DNA of 64,000 nucleotides from an uncultured Bacillaceae bacterium (GTDB taxonomy: Bacteria; Bacillota; Bacilli; Bacillales; Caldibacillaceae): NCBI GenBank assembly GCA_937951955.1, contig CALGAD010000161.1, positions 3,098 through 67,097 of the forward strand. Reading direction: 5' to 3'. The notes under the pieces are model-generated. The model did no database searches, was not told the DNA's origin, and saw only the letters and a list, made by a program, of their open reading frames with translations. Shown in pieces: positions 18,158 through 26,340 of the stretch. How positions within the stretch are numbered: position 1 is the first letter of the stretch; the number at the start of each line of letters is the position of its first letter. The position numbers and the translations under genes are program-made.

Positions 18158-19474
18158 TTGGCAACAAAACACGAATTAATTCTCAATTATATAAAAGAAC
18201 AACCAGTTGGAACAAAATTATCGGTACGACAAATCGCAAAAGATTTAGAGGTCAGTGAAGGGACAGCATACCGAGCGATTAAGGATGCGGAAAACAAGGG
18301 ATTTGTCAGCACGATTGAACGGGTGGGAACGATCCGCATTGAACAAAAGCGAAAGGAAAAACTGGAGCGCCTCACCTTTGCGGAAGTGGTCAATATCGTT
18401 GATGGACAGGTTCTGGGGGGCAGAAACGGCCTGCATAAAACGCTCAATAAATTTGTCATCGGAGCGATGGAAGTAGATGCGATGATGCGCTATATTGAAC
18501 CGGGTAACTTATTGATTATCGGTAACCGGGTGAATGCCCAAAAATCCGCATTACAAAGCGGTGCAGCCATCTTAATTACCGGTGGTTTTGATACCGATGA
18601 TGAGGTCAAAAAATTGGCCGATGAACTGGAACTACCGATTATTTCGACCAGTTACGATACATTTACGGTTGCGACGATCATCAACCGGGCCATTTTTGAC
18701 CAGTTAATCAAGAAAGAAATTCTGTTAGTCGAAGATATATTAATACCGAAAGAAAAAACGTATTATTTAACGACAAACGATGTTGTGGATAAATGGTACA
18801 AGATGAATGAGAAAACGAATCACAGTCGTTTTCCGGTGGTTGGTGAGAATTTCAAACTGGAAGGGATTGTTACATCGAAGGAAGTCATCAACCAGGAGCG
18901 CCATCGACCGATCGAACGGGTGATGACAAAGCATCCGATTACGGTTTCGAAGACGACGAGCGTGGCGAACGCCTCGCATATAATGATCTGGAAAGGAATC
19001 GAACTTCTGCCGGTTGTTGATGATCAAAATCGCTTGCTCGGGATTATCTCCCGTCAAGATGTGTTAAAAGCACTGCAAATGCATCAACGACAGCCCCATG
19101 TCGGTGAGACGATTGACAATATCATATTTAACAATTTGCAAGAATTACCGGATGAAAAAGAAATTAATAAAGGGTATCTGTTTGAAATTACGCCGCAAAT
19201 GACGAACTTCCAGGGAACCCTTTCTTACGGGGTTCTGACATCAATTATCATTGAATCTGTCAGTCGCTTCACCCGTTCGGTACAAAAGGCGGATATTGTC
19301 GTTGAAAGCTTAACGATTTATTATTTGAAACCGATGCAAATTGATAATAAAATTCAAATTTTCCCGCGCATCCTGGAACTGGGAAGAAAATATGGAAAAG
19401 TGGACATCGATGTTTACACCAACGATACGATTGTTGGCAAAGCGATGTTAATGTTCCAGTTTATTGATTTATAA
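18158..19474 (+). CDS. ytoI: YtoI-like regulator: HTH, DRTGG, two CBS and hotdog domains
   Basis: A 438-residue multi-domain protein. Order: winged HTH (about 5-60, 'SVRQIAKDLEVSEGTAYRAI'), DRTGG domain (about 80-185, 'IGAMEVDAMMRYIEPGNLLI'), a CBS pair (about 190-310, with 'VMTKHPITV' and 'LLGIISRQDVLKAL') and a C-terminal hotdog fold of the thioesterase type ('TLSYGVLTSIIIESVSRF'). CBS pairs usually bind adenosine nucleotides. It probably senses a nucleotide or acyl-CoA and binds DNA, but the target is unknown. TTG at 18158 is preferred: AAAGGTG is seven bases upstream and the product then begins 'MATKHELIL', as in B. subtilis YtoI. A GTG at 18149 overlaps the ribosome binding site. Confidence 0.88.
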   Translation: MATKHELILNYIKEQPVGTKLSVRQIAKDLEVSEGTAYRAIKDAENKGFVSTIERVGTIRIEQKRKEKLERLTFAEVVNIVDGQVLGGRNGLHKTLNKFVIGAMEVDAMMRYIEPGNLLIIGNRVNAQKSALQSGAAILITGGFDTDDEVKKLADELELPIISTSYDTFTVATIINRAIFDQLIKKEILLVEDILIPKEKTYYLTTNDVVDKWYKMNEKTNHSRFPVVGENFKLEGIVTSKEVINQERHRPIERVMTKHPITVSKTTSVANASHIMIWKGIELLPVVDDQNRLLGIISRQDVLKALQMHQRQPHVGETIDNIIFNNLQELPDEKEINKGYLFEITPQMTNFQGTLSYGVLTSIIIESVSRFTRSVQKADIVVESLTIYYLKPMQIDNKIQIFPRILELGRKYGKVDIDVYTNDTIVGKAMLMFQFIDL

Positions 19475-19479
19475 TAAAA

Positions 19480-19520
19480 GTCCCGTACTTTCATTGATAG
19501 AAAGTAACGGGACCCCCTTT
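19480..19520. terminator. Terminator between ytoI and ytpI
   Basis: A GTCCCGT-ACTTTC / GAAAGT-ACGGGAC stem with one bulge lies between convergent genes and ends in CCCCTTT. Confidence 0.7.
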
Positions 19521-19548
19521 AAAGAAGATTTTCTAAAAGTTTTCCGGA

Positions 19549-19857
19549 TTATTTTCGAGACAGTTGCTGTTCGTATTCCTGTTCGACATAAGGTAAATAG
19601 TAGCGATAAGCTTTGATTCCGGTCCAAATACTGATTGACCCGATCACGAGGAAAAGGATACTGATAATTACAGATATCGTCTCCTGGGAAATATAGAGGC
19701 GATTTAATCCGAATAAAGCGACAAAAGCCCCGAGGGCAATCGATGCTTTCGTTGATAGCCATTTTCTTTCCAATTCTTTCTTCGTACGGAAGTATTTAAT
19801 TTTGTAATATACGTAAAATGACAGGGATGTTATGATAAAAATGACAAGAACCGGCAT
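19549..19857 (-). CDS. ytpI: YtpI family membrane protein
   Basis: A 102-residue protein with three predicted membrane segments: residues 2-18, about 39-58 ('IALGAFVALFGLNRLYI') and about 60-80 ('ISVIISILFLVIGSISIW'). A basic loop (KYFRTKKELERKW) follows the first helix. This matches the YtpI family, which has no known function. GGAGAGGAT lies upstream of the ATG on the minus strand. It sits between ytoI and nrnA as in B. subtilis, but on the opposite strand to both neighbours. Confidence 0.83.
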   Translation of the reverse strand: MPVLVIFIITSLSFYVYYKIKYFRTKKELERKWLSTKASIALGAFVALFGLNRLYISQETISVIISILFLVIGSISIWTGIKAYRYYLPYVEQEYEQQLSRK

Positions 19858-20011
19858 GGGAACATCCTCTCCTACTATTTCCGTCTTGGATACTGTAAAA
19901 GATTGATAACGCGAATTGAATGAATCATTTTAACCATCGTAATTATTTTAACAATTTTAAAAATGAAAAGCTAATCATTTAGCTAACATCCATAATGAAA
20001 GGACGTCTAAG

Positions 20012-20962
20012 ATGAAGCAGCAAATCTTGCAGAAAATTAAACAATATGACACGATCATTATCCATCGCCATGTCCGTCCCGACCCGGATGCATACGGTTC
20101 ACAAGGAGGGCTGGCGGAAATCATCAAAACAACTTATCCTGACAAAAATGTTTATTTAGCCGGTGATGATGAACCAACGTTAGCTTACTTAAATCAAATG
20201 GATGATATTAGCGATGCCGTTTATGAAGGGGCATTAGTCATCGTTTGCGATACGGCCAATCAAGAGCGAATTAGTGATCAGCGCTATCACCTGGGCGATT
20301 TTTTAATTAAAATCGACCATCATCCGAATGAAGATACATACGGAGATTTACAATGGGTGGATACGACGGCAAGTTCCACGAGTGAAATGATTTATGAATT
20401 GTACTTAGCCGGTAAAGAGGAAGGGTTTCAACTCTCAACAGAAGGTGCCCGTCTGCTATTTGCCGGCATTGTCGGGGATACAGGACGTTTTTTATATCAA
20501 AGTACAACGGAAAAAACGTTTCAGTATGCCAGTGAATTAATTCAGTACCCGTTTTCCCGGACAGAGTTATTTGAAAAAATGTATGAAGTAAGTGAAAATG
20601 TCGCCAAGCTGCAAGGCTATATTTTACAAAACTTCGAAATGGATGAACTCGGTGTCGGGAAAGTGATCCTCACGAAAGAGCGGTTAGAAGAGTATCAATT
20701 ACGGCCCCAAGAAGCTTCCACCCTCGTAAGTTCCATCGGGAATTTGAAGGGGCTAAGGGCATGGGCCTTTTTCGTTGAGGAAGAGGATCAAATCCGTGTT
20801 CGTTTACGCTCAAAAGGTCCTGTCATCAACGGTGTTGCGAAAAAATATAATGGCGGCGGTCATCCACTGGCCAGTGGCGCCTCCATTTATTCATGGGATC
20901 ATGTGAACCACGTCATGGCCGACTTACAAAAGGTAACGGAAGATTATCTCAAAAATCAATAA
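20012..20962 (+). CDS. nrnA: Bifunctional oligoribonuclease and pAp phosphatase NrnA (YtqI)
   Basis: A 316-residue DHH-family phosphoesterase. DHH motifs in order: 'IIIHRHVRPDPDAYGSQGGL' (about 17-35), 'IVCDTAN' (about 76-82) and 'IDHHPNEDTYGD' (about 103-114), then the DHHA1 nucleic-acid binding end 'NGGGHPLASGA'. It degrades 2-5 nt RNA and converts pAp to AMP using Mn2+. Length is the family norm. AAAGGA precedes the ATG. A convergent terminator follows. Confidence 0.96.
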   Translation: MKQQILQKIKQYDTIIIHRHVRPDPDAYGSQGGLAEIIKTTYPDKNVYLAGDDEPTLAYLNQMDDISDAVYEGALVIVCDTANQERISDQRYHLGDFLIKIDHHPNEDTYGDLQWVDTTASSTSEMIYELYLAGKEEGFQLSTEGARLLFAGIVGDTGRFLYQSTTEKTFQYASELIQYPFSRTELFEKMYEVSENVAKLQGYILQNFEMDELGVGKVILTKERLEEYQLRPQEASTLVSSIGNLKGLRAWAFFVEEEDQIRVRLRSKGPVINGVAKKYNGGGHPLASGASIYSWDHVNHVMADLQKVTEDYLKNQ

Positions 20963-20974
20963 ATATGAATTTAA

Positions 20975-21018
20975 AAAATGTCAAGAAAATAAACAACGAG
21001 ATTTTCTTGACATTTTTC
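20975..21018. terminator. Bidirectional terminator between nrnA and ytrI
   Basis: A 13-base inverted repeat (ATGTCAAGAAAAT / ATTTTCTTGACAT) with A- and T-runs on either side lies between convergent genes. Confidence 0.85.
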
Positions 21019-21023
21019 TGTTT

Positions 21024-21527
21024 TTAATCGGCTAGCTGAATTTCGAGATGGATTAACAAGTTTGTATAAACGAGCATTTCTTTAACGACAAATTTATAGC
21101 GTTTATCATTGATTTTTATCGGTTTGTTTTCAATCGTTTTTTTGATGAGTTCCCGGCTGTTATATACGAACTCCAAATCTTTGGCGAGGACGATCCGAAT
21201 ATCCTCCTTGATCGCCTCTTCTGCTTCGTATTTACTCAATGAATCGATTTTATATTTATCTGCATTGATAATTTTCACATCAATCGCCTGCACCGTCAGC
21301 TGCTCATTGTTTTTTTCATTGAGTTTTTGGAATTCTTCCTGCCAAATATTTTTTTCCTCTTCCAGGCTCTGGATTAACTCTTTTTGCATCTGAATCGTTG
21401 CCGCTTGCCTTTCCTGCAGTTCGCCGTAGATAAATAAAAGAACCAACCAGCCGACAATGCCACCAATCACCGCACCGAAGAAAAAAATTTGCCACTGTCG
21501 CTTTTCGTAATAGGGCGGAATTCTCAT
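21024..21527 (-). CDS. ytrI: Sporulation membrane protein YtrI
   Basis: A 167-residue protein with one N-terminal membrane helix (about 12-33, 'IFFFGAVIGGIVGWLVLLFI') followed by a coiled coil (about 35-75, Glu/Gln/Lys-rich) and a small C-terminal domain. It matches YtrI, a mother-cell protein needed for efficient sporulation in B. subtilis. It follows ytrH by three bases, and its ribosome binding site (GGGAG) overlaps the end of ytrH, so the two are translated together. Confidence 0.88.
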   Translation of the reverse strand: MRIPPYYEKRQWQIFFFGAVIGGIVGWLVLLFIYGELQERQAATIQMQKELIQSLEEEKNIWQEEFQKLNEKNNEQLTVQAIDVKIINADKYKIDSLSKYEAEEAIKEDIRIVLAKDLEFVYNSRELIKKTIENKPIKINDKRYKFVVKEMLVYTNLLIHLEIQLAD

Positions 21528-21530
21528 TTG

Positions 21531-21854
21531 TTATTCTCCCGTTAACCAGCTTATGATCAAGGATCCGGTTTGGGCGCCGCCGAGAGCCGCTAAAATCAAA
21601 AAGATTTGTTTGATTAATGAATCGGTCTCCCCTTGAATTAACCCGCGCTCAAAATTGTAAACCGCATCAAAAGTCCCGCCAATGGCGGCGACGATGGCCC
21701 AAATGCGGAGACTGTCAGCTAAACGCTGAATTTCTGTCAAAGGGGGCTGTCCCAACAAAAATGCGGAAATCCCACCAATTAATGACCCACCGAGTAACAC
21801 CCCAAGGGCGATGAAAAAACTATTGACAAATGTAGGGATAAATGCTTCGTTCAC
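21531..21854 (-). CDS. ytrH: Sporulation membrane protein YtrH
   Basis: A 107-residue protein with three hydrophobic segments (about 8-32, 47-62 and 82-103), Gly-rich throughout. It matches YtrH, a sigma-E-dependent mother-cell membrane protein of B. subtilis. GTG at 21854 is the start; GGAG lies eight bases upstream. It is divergent from dnaE. A sigma-E promoter is expected upstream, but I could not pick out one with confidence. Confidence 0.87.
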   Translation of the reverse strand: MNEAFIPTFVNSFFIALGVLLGGSLIGGISAFLLGQPPLTEIQRLADSLRIWAIVAAIGGTFDAVYNFERGLIQGETDSLIKQIFLILAALGGAQTGSLIISWLTGE

Positions 21855-22064
21855 ATGATCAACTCCAGCGGAGAATTAGCGTATTTTAGTAGAATCACAT
21901 TTTTTTGAAGAGTAAAAAACTTGTCTACTATCACTATATGACTGGTTGCGATAATTATGATGATGCCGAAACTTTTTTTAGGGAAATGGGCATGACAGGG
22001 TAAATGTACTATAATGAAATCAAACAGGACAGTCTTGAATATTGGTAGAATGGTGGGAATATCA

Positions 22065-25000
22065 ATGGCTTTTGTTCATTTACATATATATAGTTCTTAT
22101 TCCTTATTGCAGAGTACGCTCAGGCCAGAAGAACTGGTAAAATTGGCTCAGGAAAAAGGTTTTCAGGCACTCGCTCTCACCGATCGGAACGTCATGTACG
22201 GAGTGATTCCTTTTTATAAGGCTTGTTTAAAATCCGGCATTAAGCCGATTATCGGTTTAACGGCAGATGTTTTAGGGGATGGGAACCATTCTTATCCAAT
22301 GATTTTTCTTGCCAAAAATAATCAAGGGTTCCAAAATTTAATAAAAATATCGAGTGCGATTCAAACAAAATCTCCGGAAGGGATCCCGCTTCAGTGGTTA
22401 AAACATTATGTGGAAGGTCTATTTGCAATTTCACCAGGGAAGGAAGGGGAAATCGAACAGCTCCTCCTGGCCGGGAAAAGTGAAGAGGCAAAGGAAAAAA
22501 TTCGCATGTTTAAACAATTATTTGCTCCTTCTTCATTTTATTTATCGATCCAAAATTTTTCCTATACAGAAGATCAACTTTTGCTGGAGCAAATTTTACG
22601 ATGTGGCGAGGAACTGGATGTACCAGTAGTAGCCACGAATAAAACGTGTTACGGCGCTAAAGAGGATTTTGATGCGTGGAAAGCCCTTGAAGCGATCCGC
22701 TTAAATACACTCATGAAAGACCTCGATCATTCGTATCTTGAAAAAGAATATTATTTTAAAAGTCGAAAAGAAATCGAGGAAATCTATAAAAATTATCCGG
22801 ACCAGCTGGAAAATACAGTGCGGATTGCCGAACAATGTAACGTGGAAATTGCCTTTCATCAAGAACTGTTGCCGAAATATCCCCTGGAAGCAAAAACGGC
22901 AGACGAATATTTGACGGAGCTTTGTGAAAAAGGTCTCCATGAACGGGTAGCCAATCCCACACCGGAATACGAAAAAAGACTCCAGTATGAACTGGATGTT
23001 ATTAAAAAGATGCAGTATAGCGATTATTTTCTTATTGTCTGGGATTTTGTTCAGTATGCGAAATCACAGGGGATTACCGTCGGTCCTGGACGGGGGTCGG
23101 CTGCGGGGTCGCTTGTTTCTTATTGTCTCGGGATTACCGATGTCGATCCGATTCAATACAATTTGTTATTCGAGCGGTTTTTAAATCCGGAACGGGTTTC
23201 CATGCCGGATATCGATATTGATTTTCCTGATCATCGCCGCGATGAAGTGATCGAGTATGTTGCTGAAAAATACGGTCACAGCCATGTCGCTCAAATTATT
23301 ACATTCGGAACGTTTCAAACAAAAGCGGCCTTAAGAGATGCCGGGCGTGTTCTCGGACTTGACAATAAAGAACTGGACCAGGTTGCAAAAGCGGTCCCTG
23401 GTAAATTAGGCATCACCCTTGCGGAGGCACTGCATGAATCGAAGGAACTCGCCCAATTAGCGGGACAGGAGCGTTACCGTAAAGTGTTTCAAATCGCCAG
23501 AAAAATCGAAGGACTGCCCCGCCACACATCAACCCATGCCGCCGGAGTGATTATTAGCGACCGGCCATTAGTCGAGATCATTCCTTTAGAGCGGGGGACT
23601 GGCGAGATTTTATTGACCCAGTACCCGATGGAAATTTTGGAAGAGCTCGGTTTATTGAAAATGGACTTTTTAGGTCTACGCAATTTGACCTTAATCGAAT
23701 CCGTACTGCAATCGATTCGCTATCGGGAAGGAAAAGAAATTGATCTTGGCGAAATCCCGCTGGATGATGAAAAAACGTTTCAATTATTACAACGCGGGGA
23801 TACAACGGGTGTGTTCCAGCTGGAATCAGCCGGTATGCGGGATGTGCTCCGGCAGTTAAAACCGACGGATTTTGAGGATATCGTTGCGGTACTGGCCCTG
23901 TACCGACCGGGACCGATGCAAAACATCCCTGTATATATAAACAGGAAACATGGGAAAGAACCGGTACATTATCCCCATCCTGATTTAGAAGATATCTTAG
24001 TAAAAACATATGGTGTCATCGTTTATCAAGAACAGATCATGCAAATTGCTTCAAAAATGGCCGGTTTCACCCTGGGGGAAGCGGATTTGCTGAGACGTGC
24101 GGTCTCCAAGAAAAACCGGGAAATACTGGATAAAGAACGGGCTCATTTTGTAAAAGGCGCTCTGGAAAAGGGCTATTCGGAAGAAGTCGCCAATCATATA
24201 TACGATTTAATTGTTCGATTCGCTGATTACGGATTTAACCGGAACCATGCGGTACCATACAGTATGATCGCCTATCAAATGGCTTATTTAAAAGCCCACT
24301 ATCCCCTTTATTTCTTTAGTGCACTTTTAACATCGGTCATCGGCAATGAAGAGAAAACGAGCCAGTATATCCGGGAAGTGAAAAAATTAGGCTTTACTGT
24401 AAAAAGTCCATCGATCAATAAAAGCGGTTATCGGTATGAAGTAGAATCCGATGGCTTACGGTTTAGTCTCGCTGCCATCAAAGGGGTCGGTTATCAGGCA
24501 TTAAAAGAGATTTTACGGGCCCGGAAAGACAGACCGTTTACAGATTTATTTGATTTCTGTATCCGGGTTTCATTAAAAACGGTCAACCGGAAAATTATCG
24601 AGCGCCTCATTTATTCGGGTAGCATGGACGAATTCGGTGTCGATCGGGCGGTACTATTAGCGTCCATTGACGTGGCGATCAATCATGCCCAGCTATTGAA
24701 GCCAGAAGACGATCAGATGAACCTGTTGTTCAATGATGGTCTGAACCTGAAACCGAAGTATGTGGAAGTAGAGCCGATTCCACTGGAAGATAAATTAAAT
24801 AATGAAAAACTCGTACTCGGGCTCTTTTTATCGGAACATCCGGCAGGCATTCACCGGAAAGTGTTCATGCTAAATGGAGCAGTTCTTATCGAAGAGTTGA
24901 AAGCAGAGAGAAAAATAAAACAGATCGGTGTGTTTATTTCGGATGAACGGAAAATCCGGACGAAAACCGGGCAAGCGATGTCCTTTTTAGAAATCAGTGA

Positions 25001-25403
25001 TGAAAGCGGCGATCTATCTGCGGTAGTGTTTCCCGATGTGTATCGCAAATATTTGCGCATCTTGAAAAAGGGAGCCGTCGTCTTATTATCCGGTTATTTA
25101 GAATACCGAAAAGGAAAGGAACAGTTTGTTGTTCAGGAGGCAAAAGATTTTTCGGAACTAACACAACCCGGGGAAGGGGTGCGCCTTTTTTTACGCATCA
25201 CCAGATATTTAGAAACAAAGACCATTTTAGAAGAATTGAAAAGTGCCATTCGTCAACATCCCGGGAATACGAGAGTCGTCCTTTTTTACGAACGAACGAA
25301 TAAACTGATCCAGCTTTCCGATCATTATCGGATTGATCTCGATAGCGATGGTATTTATGCTTTGCGCAACATCCTCGGTCCTGAAAATGTCCGCATTCAT
25401 TGA
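22065..25403 (+). CDS. dnaE: DNA polymerase III subunit alpha DnaE
   Basis: An 1112-residue class DnaE polymerase. Domains in order: PHP domain (residues 1-210, opening 'AFVHLHIYSSYSLLQS'), polymerase palm/fingers with the catalytic aspartates in 'SMPDIDIDFPD' (about 385) and 'GPGRGSAAGSLVSYCLGI' (about 350), HhH region, then an OB fold near residue 965-1050. In Bacillus DnaE extends RNA primers before PolC takes over. ATG at 22065 has GGTGGG seven bases upstream; upstream in-frame starts add a poorly supported extension. The last codons form the 5' arm of its terminator. Confidence 0.97.
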   Translation: MAFVHLHIYSSYSLLQSTLRPEELVKLAQEKGFQALALTDRNVMYGVIPFYKACLKSGIKPIIGLTADVLGDGNHSYPMIFLAKNNQGFQNLIKISSAIQTKSPEGIPLQWLKHYVEGLFAISPGKEGEIEQLLLAGKSEEAKEKIRMFKQLFAPSSFYLSIQNFSYTEDQLLLEQILRCGEELDVPVVATNKTCYGAKEDFDAWKALEAIRLNTLMKDLDHSYLEKEYYFKSRKEIEEIYKNYPDQLENTVRIAEQCNVEIAFHQELLPKYPLEAKTADEYLTELCEKGLHERVANPTPEYEKRLQYELDVIKKMQYSDYFLIVWDFVQYAKSQGITVGPGRGSAAGSLVSYCLGITDVDPIQYNLLFERFLNPERVSMPDIDIDFPDHRRDEVIEYVAEKYGHSHVAQIITFGTFQTKAALRDAGRVLGLDNKELDQVAKAVPGKLGITLAEALHESKELAQLAGQERYRKVFQIARKIEGLPRHTSTHAAGVIISDRPLVEIIPLERGTGEILLTQYPMEILEELGLLKMDFLGLRNLTLIESVLQSIRYREGKEIDLGEIPLDDEKTFQLLQRGDTTGVFQLESAGMRDVLRQLKPTDFEDIVAVLALYRPGPMQNIPVYINRKHGKEPVHYPHPDLEDILVKTYGVIVYQEQIMQIASKMAGFTLGEADLLRRAVSKKNREILDKERAHFVKGALEKGYSEEVANHIYDLIVRFADYGFNRNHAVPYSMIAYQMAYLKAHYPLYFFSALLTSVIGNEEKTSQYIREVKKLGFTVKSPSINKSGYRYEVESDGLRFSLAAIKGVGYQALKEILRARKDRPFTDLFDFCIRVSLKTVNRKIIERLIYSGSMDEFGVDRAVLLASIDVAINHAQLLKPEDDQMNLLFNDGLNLKPKYVEVEPIPLEDKLNNEKLVLGLFLSEHPAGIHRKVFMLNGAVLIEELKAERKIKQIGVFISDERKIRTKTGQAMSFLEISDESGDLSAVVFPDVYRKYLRILKKGAVVLLSGYLEYRKGKEQFVVQEAKDFSELTQPGEGVRLFLRITRYLETKTILEELKSAIRQHPGNTRVVLFYERTNKLIQLSDHYRIDLDSDGIYALRNILGPENVRIH

Positions 25404-25420
25404 TGCGGACATTTTTTTAT
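25385..25420 (+). terminator. Terminator overlapping the dnaE stop codon
   Basis: AATGTCCGCAT / ATGCGGACATT pairs over 11 bp with a short loop, followed by T7. The TGA stop of dnaE is inside the hairpin, so coding sequence and terminator share bases. Confidence 0.88.
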
Positions 25421-25429
25421 TAAAAAAGG

Positions 25430-25457
25430 TTTACAGAGAAAAAAATTATGTTATTAT
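25430..25457 (+). promoter_or_regulatory. Promoter of the FadR-type regulator gene
   Basis: TTTACA (25430-25435) and TATTAT (25452-25457) are 16 bases apart. The predicted start, near 25464, lies immediately before the TGGTCAGACCA palindrome. Confidence 0.55.
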
Positions 25458-25463
25458 ATAAAA

Positions 25464-25586
25464 TAACTCAGGTGGTCAGACCATTGATGGAAAATTGATC
25501 GCCTGTAATCTGGACTGTATGGTGCGGTATGGAAATGGCTATATTGTAGCCGGAGGAACTTTCCGCCACAGTCTGGCTTTTTTTTG
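25464..25586 (+). ncRNA. Structured leader RNA ending in a terminator, unknown family
   Basis: The ~120-nt leader can fold into two parts. Part one is a 10-bp helix, 25469-25478 with 25496-25505 (two G-U pairs), closing a small CCA/TGG hairpin. Part two is a terminator-like arm: GACTGT (25513-25518) with ACAGTC (25568-25573), continued by GG/CC and CGG/CCG, enclosing a perfect hairpin GGCTA/TAGCC (25537-25551) and a second short one, and followed by T8. The T-run lies before the start codon of the downstream gene, so read-through would have to be regulated, or the RNA is an independent small RNA. I do not recognise a known riboswitch. Confidence 0.5.
25473..25483. promoter_or_regulatory. FadR/GntR-type operator, perfect palindrome
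   Basis: TGGTCAGACCA matches the TGGTnnnACCA pattern bound by FadR-subfamily GntR regulators. It sits about 15 bases after the -10 box and about 120 bases upstream of a FadR-type gene, so repression, probably autoregulation, is likely. The sequence match is seen; the binding partner is inferred. Confidence 0.6.
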
Positions 25587-25603
25587 TATGTAGCGGAGGA
25601 TAG

Positions 25604-26227
25604 GTGAAGGATGAGATGAAAAAAGAAGGTAATGCTTCGAAAATTTATTTGATGATTGTCGAAAAAATCCGCGATTTGATTGAAGAAAATGGTCTCGGAC
25701 CTGGGGATCGCCTTCCTTCCGAACGAGAATTATCCGACACATTAAAGGTCGGTCGTTCTTCGGTACGCGAAGCCTTTCGTTCCCTGGAATTATTAGGGTT
25801 AATTGAAACGAGAAAGGGAGAAGGAACGTTTATTTCCGACTTCCGCAACCACCGGCTCGTGGAAATTTTAAGTAAATTTATTTTAAATAATAAAAAATCA
25901 CGGGACGACGTCATCGAAACGAAAGAAATGCTCGAGTTAGCCGGTTTATTGTTATTGATAAGAAAAAAAGGGAAAATCGAACCAGTCCTTTTTGAAAATG
26001 TGGATACGCTGGAGCGGGATGTGTATTTTAAAAATGTATTTCAACAAGCCAATAATCGCCTCTTATATAAAATCTGGCATTTAGTCACGAATTTTAAAAA
26101 TACAATTCATGACGAAGATAGTTTTCTTTCGGCCAGGACATTGAAGGAATTAACCGAAGCGTTAAACAAAGGGGCTGAGCACCAAGTTCTGGAGACGTAT
26201 TATCTTCACTTTTTGGACAAACAATAG
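25604..26227 (+). CDS. FadR-subfamily GntR transcriptional regulator
   Basis: A 207-residue regulator with an N-terminal GntR winged helix ('PGDRLPSERELSDTLKVG' and 'SSVREAFRSLELLGLIETRK', about residues 28-70) and an FCD-like helical C-terminal domain. The usual FCD metal histidines are mostly replaced (FK for FH near 'DVYFKNVFQQANN', Lys in place of the next His; only the last His, in 'YYLHFL', remains), so a metal-bound carboxylate ligand is doubtful. The GTG at 25604 follows GGAGG; an ATG at 25616 is possible. It lies between dnaE and accDA, preceded by a matching operator, so control of itself and perhaps fatty-acid synthesis or downstream metabolism is plausible. Confidence 0.85.
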   Translation: MKDEMKKEGNASKIYLMIVEKIRDLIEENGLGPGDRLPSERELSDTLKVGRSSVREAFRSLELLGLIETRKGEGTFISDFRNHRLVEILSKFILNNKKSRDDVIETKEMLELAGLLLLIRKKGKIEPVLFENVDTLERDVYFKNVFQQANNRLLYKIWHLVTNFKNTIHDEDSFLSARTLKELTEALNKGAEHQVLETYYLHFLDKQ

Positions 26228-26340
26228 TCCCAATCTTTATAAAAAAACGTATTTTAGGCAAATTTCTACAACATTTGTACGCTGTATAGGATAAAGTAAA
26301 AACAGGCTGTTCTTGTCAACAAAACAAGGGAGGATGGACC

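Noticed and set aside
21741..21765. GGGGGCTGTCCCAA resembling the ends of the MITE-like element
   Set aside because: It lies inside the ytrH coding sequence, has no inverted partner and reads as normal codons.
25519..25593. 24-codon reading frame inside the fadR leader (starting ATG GTG CGG)
   Set aside because: Weak ribosome binding site and start codon buried in the terminator arm; a leader peptide is possible but unsupported.
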